This document shows positions 63,268 through 64,000 of a stretch of DNA of 64,000 nt, one piece after another. Made by a program: the position numbers and the translations under genes. A model generated the notes under the pieces. It made no database searches, was not told where the DNA came from, and saw only the letters and a list, made by a program, of their open reading frames with translations. Source of the DNA: Bryopsis sp. KO-2023 (Eukaryota > Chlorophyta > Ulvophyceae > Bryopsidales > Bryopsidaceae); the NCBI GenBank assembly GCA_030272585.1, contig BSYQ01000009.1, positions 3,410,001 to 3,474,000 of the forward strand, in the 5' to 3' direction. Position 1 is the stretch's first letter, and the number at the start of each line of letters is the position of its first letter.

Positions 63268-64000
63268 TCCGCCTGCAAATGCTGTTGTTGAAATGAGAAT
63301 GGAACTTTTTTGCTTTGGACTTGGGTTGAAATTTTATGTTGACATAATAAAAAAAAACAAACTGAACGAATAAATCATGAAACTTGATTAAAAAAATGAG
63401 TGGAACTTTTTTTCCGCTGTGGACTGGGGTGAGAGATTTTATCGGCTGTGATCCATTTTTCTCTTTTTTTTTTGTTTTTTGTTGCTCGACCTCGTGCATA
63501 TCGAAGCAATTCATTCAGGCTCGATTTAATCAAGTCCCCAACCGAATTCCACCACCTCCAGCAAAGAGAGATTCTTCAAAAAAGATAAAATCGAAACATT
63601 AAATCCAAACATTAAATCGAAACTCTTGGGGGAAAAAAAGTTCGCATCCAGTTGAATCAACGGTTGACACGATGGATGGACCTCCAATACCTTGTGTGCC
63701 TTTTCGGGAAGGCGTCGCTTTTCATATCGCTTTATCTCTTCGGCGGTGTTTTATCGAGCCGTTTTGCCTCTGCGCTCCACCATTTCACAGACACTTACAT
63801 TTTTCGTCAGGGAAAAGATCCCTCGTTTGTTTTGGAGTGAAGAAGCCGCTCCGTCGACTCGTTCTGATCGATAACACAGGATGAGCGTGTCGAGTTTCTT
63901 TACGGCGTCGGACTCCATGCAGTCCATCTTGGAGGCGAGTAGATAACGCTGAACGAATGAAATCAACCCGTGGGCGCACCGGTCCGCGCCCTCTCGTTTT
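63268..64000. other. Right edge of window; possible exon, strand unresolved
   Basis: Mostly AT-rich up to 63640. From about 63840 to the end both strands read well. Minus gives LISFVQRYLLASKMDCMESDAV; plus from an ATG at about 63882 gives MSVSSFFTASDSMQSILEAS then a GTAGAT donor. One of these is probably a terminal exon of a gene beyond the window, but I cannot choose between them. Confidence 0.3.

Overview
This window is nuclear DNA from a eukaryote. Most genes are cut by short GT-AG introns (about 100-450 bases) rich in poly-T and other homopolymers. All three standard stop codons are used, there are no operons or Shine-Dalgarno sites, and intergenic DNA is full of poly-A/T, poly-G/C and simple repeats. 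The gene set (TIM50, XRN1, B-type cyclin, ZIP, cytochrome b561, organelle-type SHMT and GDH) fits a free-living protist or alga. About 5 kb per gene with up to 17 introns per gene would suit a chlorarachniophyte-like genome, but that is a low-confidence guess. All exon junctions were worked out by hand from splice sites, reading phase and family resemblance, and every model except the ZIP transporter closes in frame.

Layout: the 3' end of a TIM50 gene (63-770, +); a nine-exon fatty-acid-amide-hydrolase-type amidase (2563-6608, -); three paralogous genes for small secreted proteins of no known family (7933-8875 -, 10016-10685 -, 11333-12029 +); a GNAT acetyltransferase with a large insertion (13545-16532, +); a cytochrome b561 (17081-19072, -); an intronless rhomboid protease (20592-21599, -) head to head with an 18-exon XRN1-like gene (22133-33332, +); a ZIP metal transporter with a His/Asp-rich segment (36748-40006, -) opposite a small NTF2/SnoaL-fold gene (41036-41692, +); a B-type cyclin (43242-46647, +); organelle-type serine hydroxymethyltransferase (49302-52820, -) and glutamate dehydrogenase (54193-56899, -); a 155-residue unknown (57377-58419, -); and an intronless 298-residue unknown (59345-60241, +). 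Near the right edge is a complete small non-autonomous LTR element (62058-63262) with two 208-bp LTRs and a 5-bp target-site duplication.

The genes are ordinary scattered nuclear loci rather than one pathway. SHMT and GDH are neighbouring organellar amino-acid enzymes, but there is no evidence of joint control. The points of most interest are: (1) the XRN1 homologue keeps the whole XRN1 architecture but has lost most catalytic residues, so it looks like a full-length pseudo-nuclease; (2) the three-gene secreted protein family, with fixed exon structure and an invariant core; (3) the LTR element, with intact termini and target-site duplication but no coding capacity.
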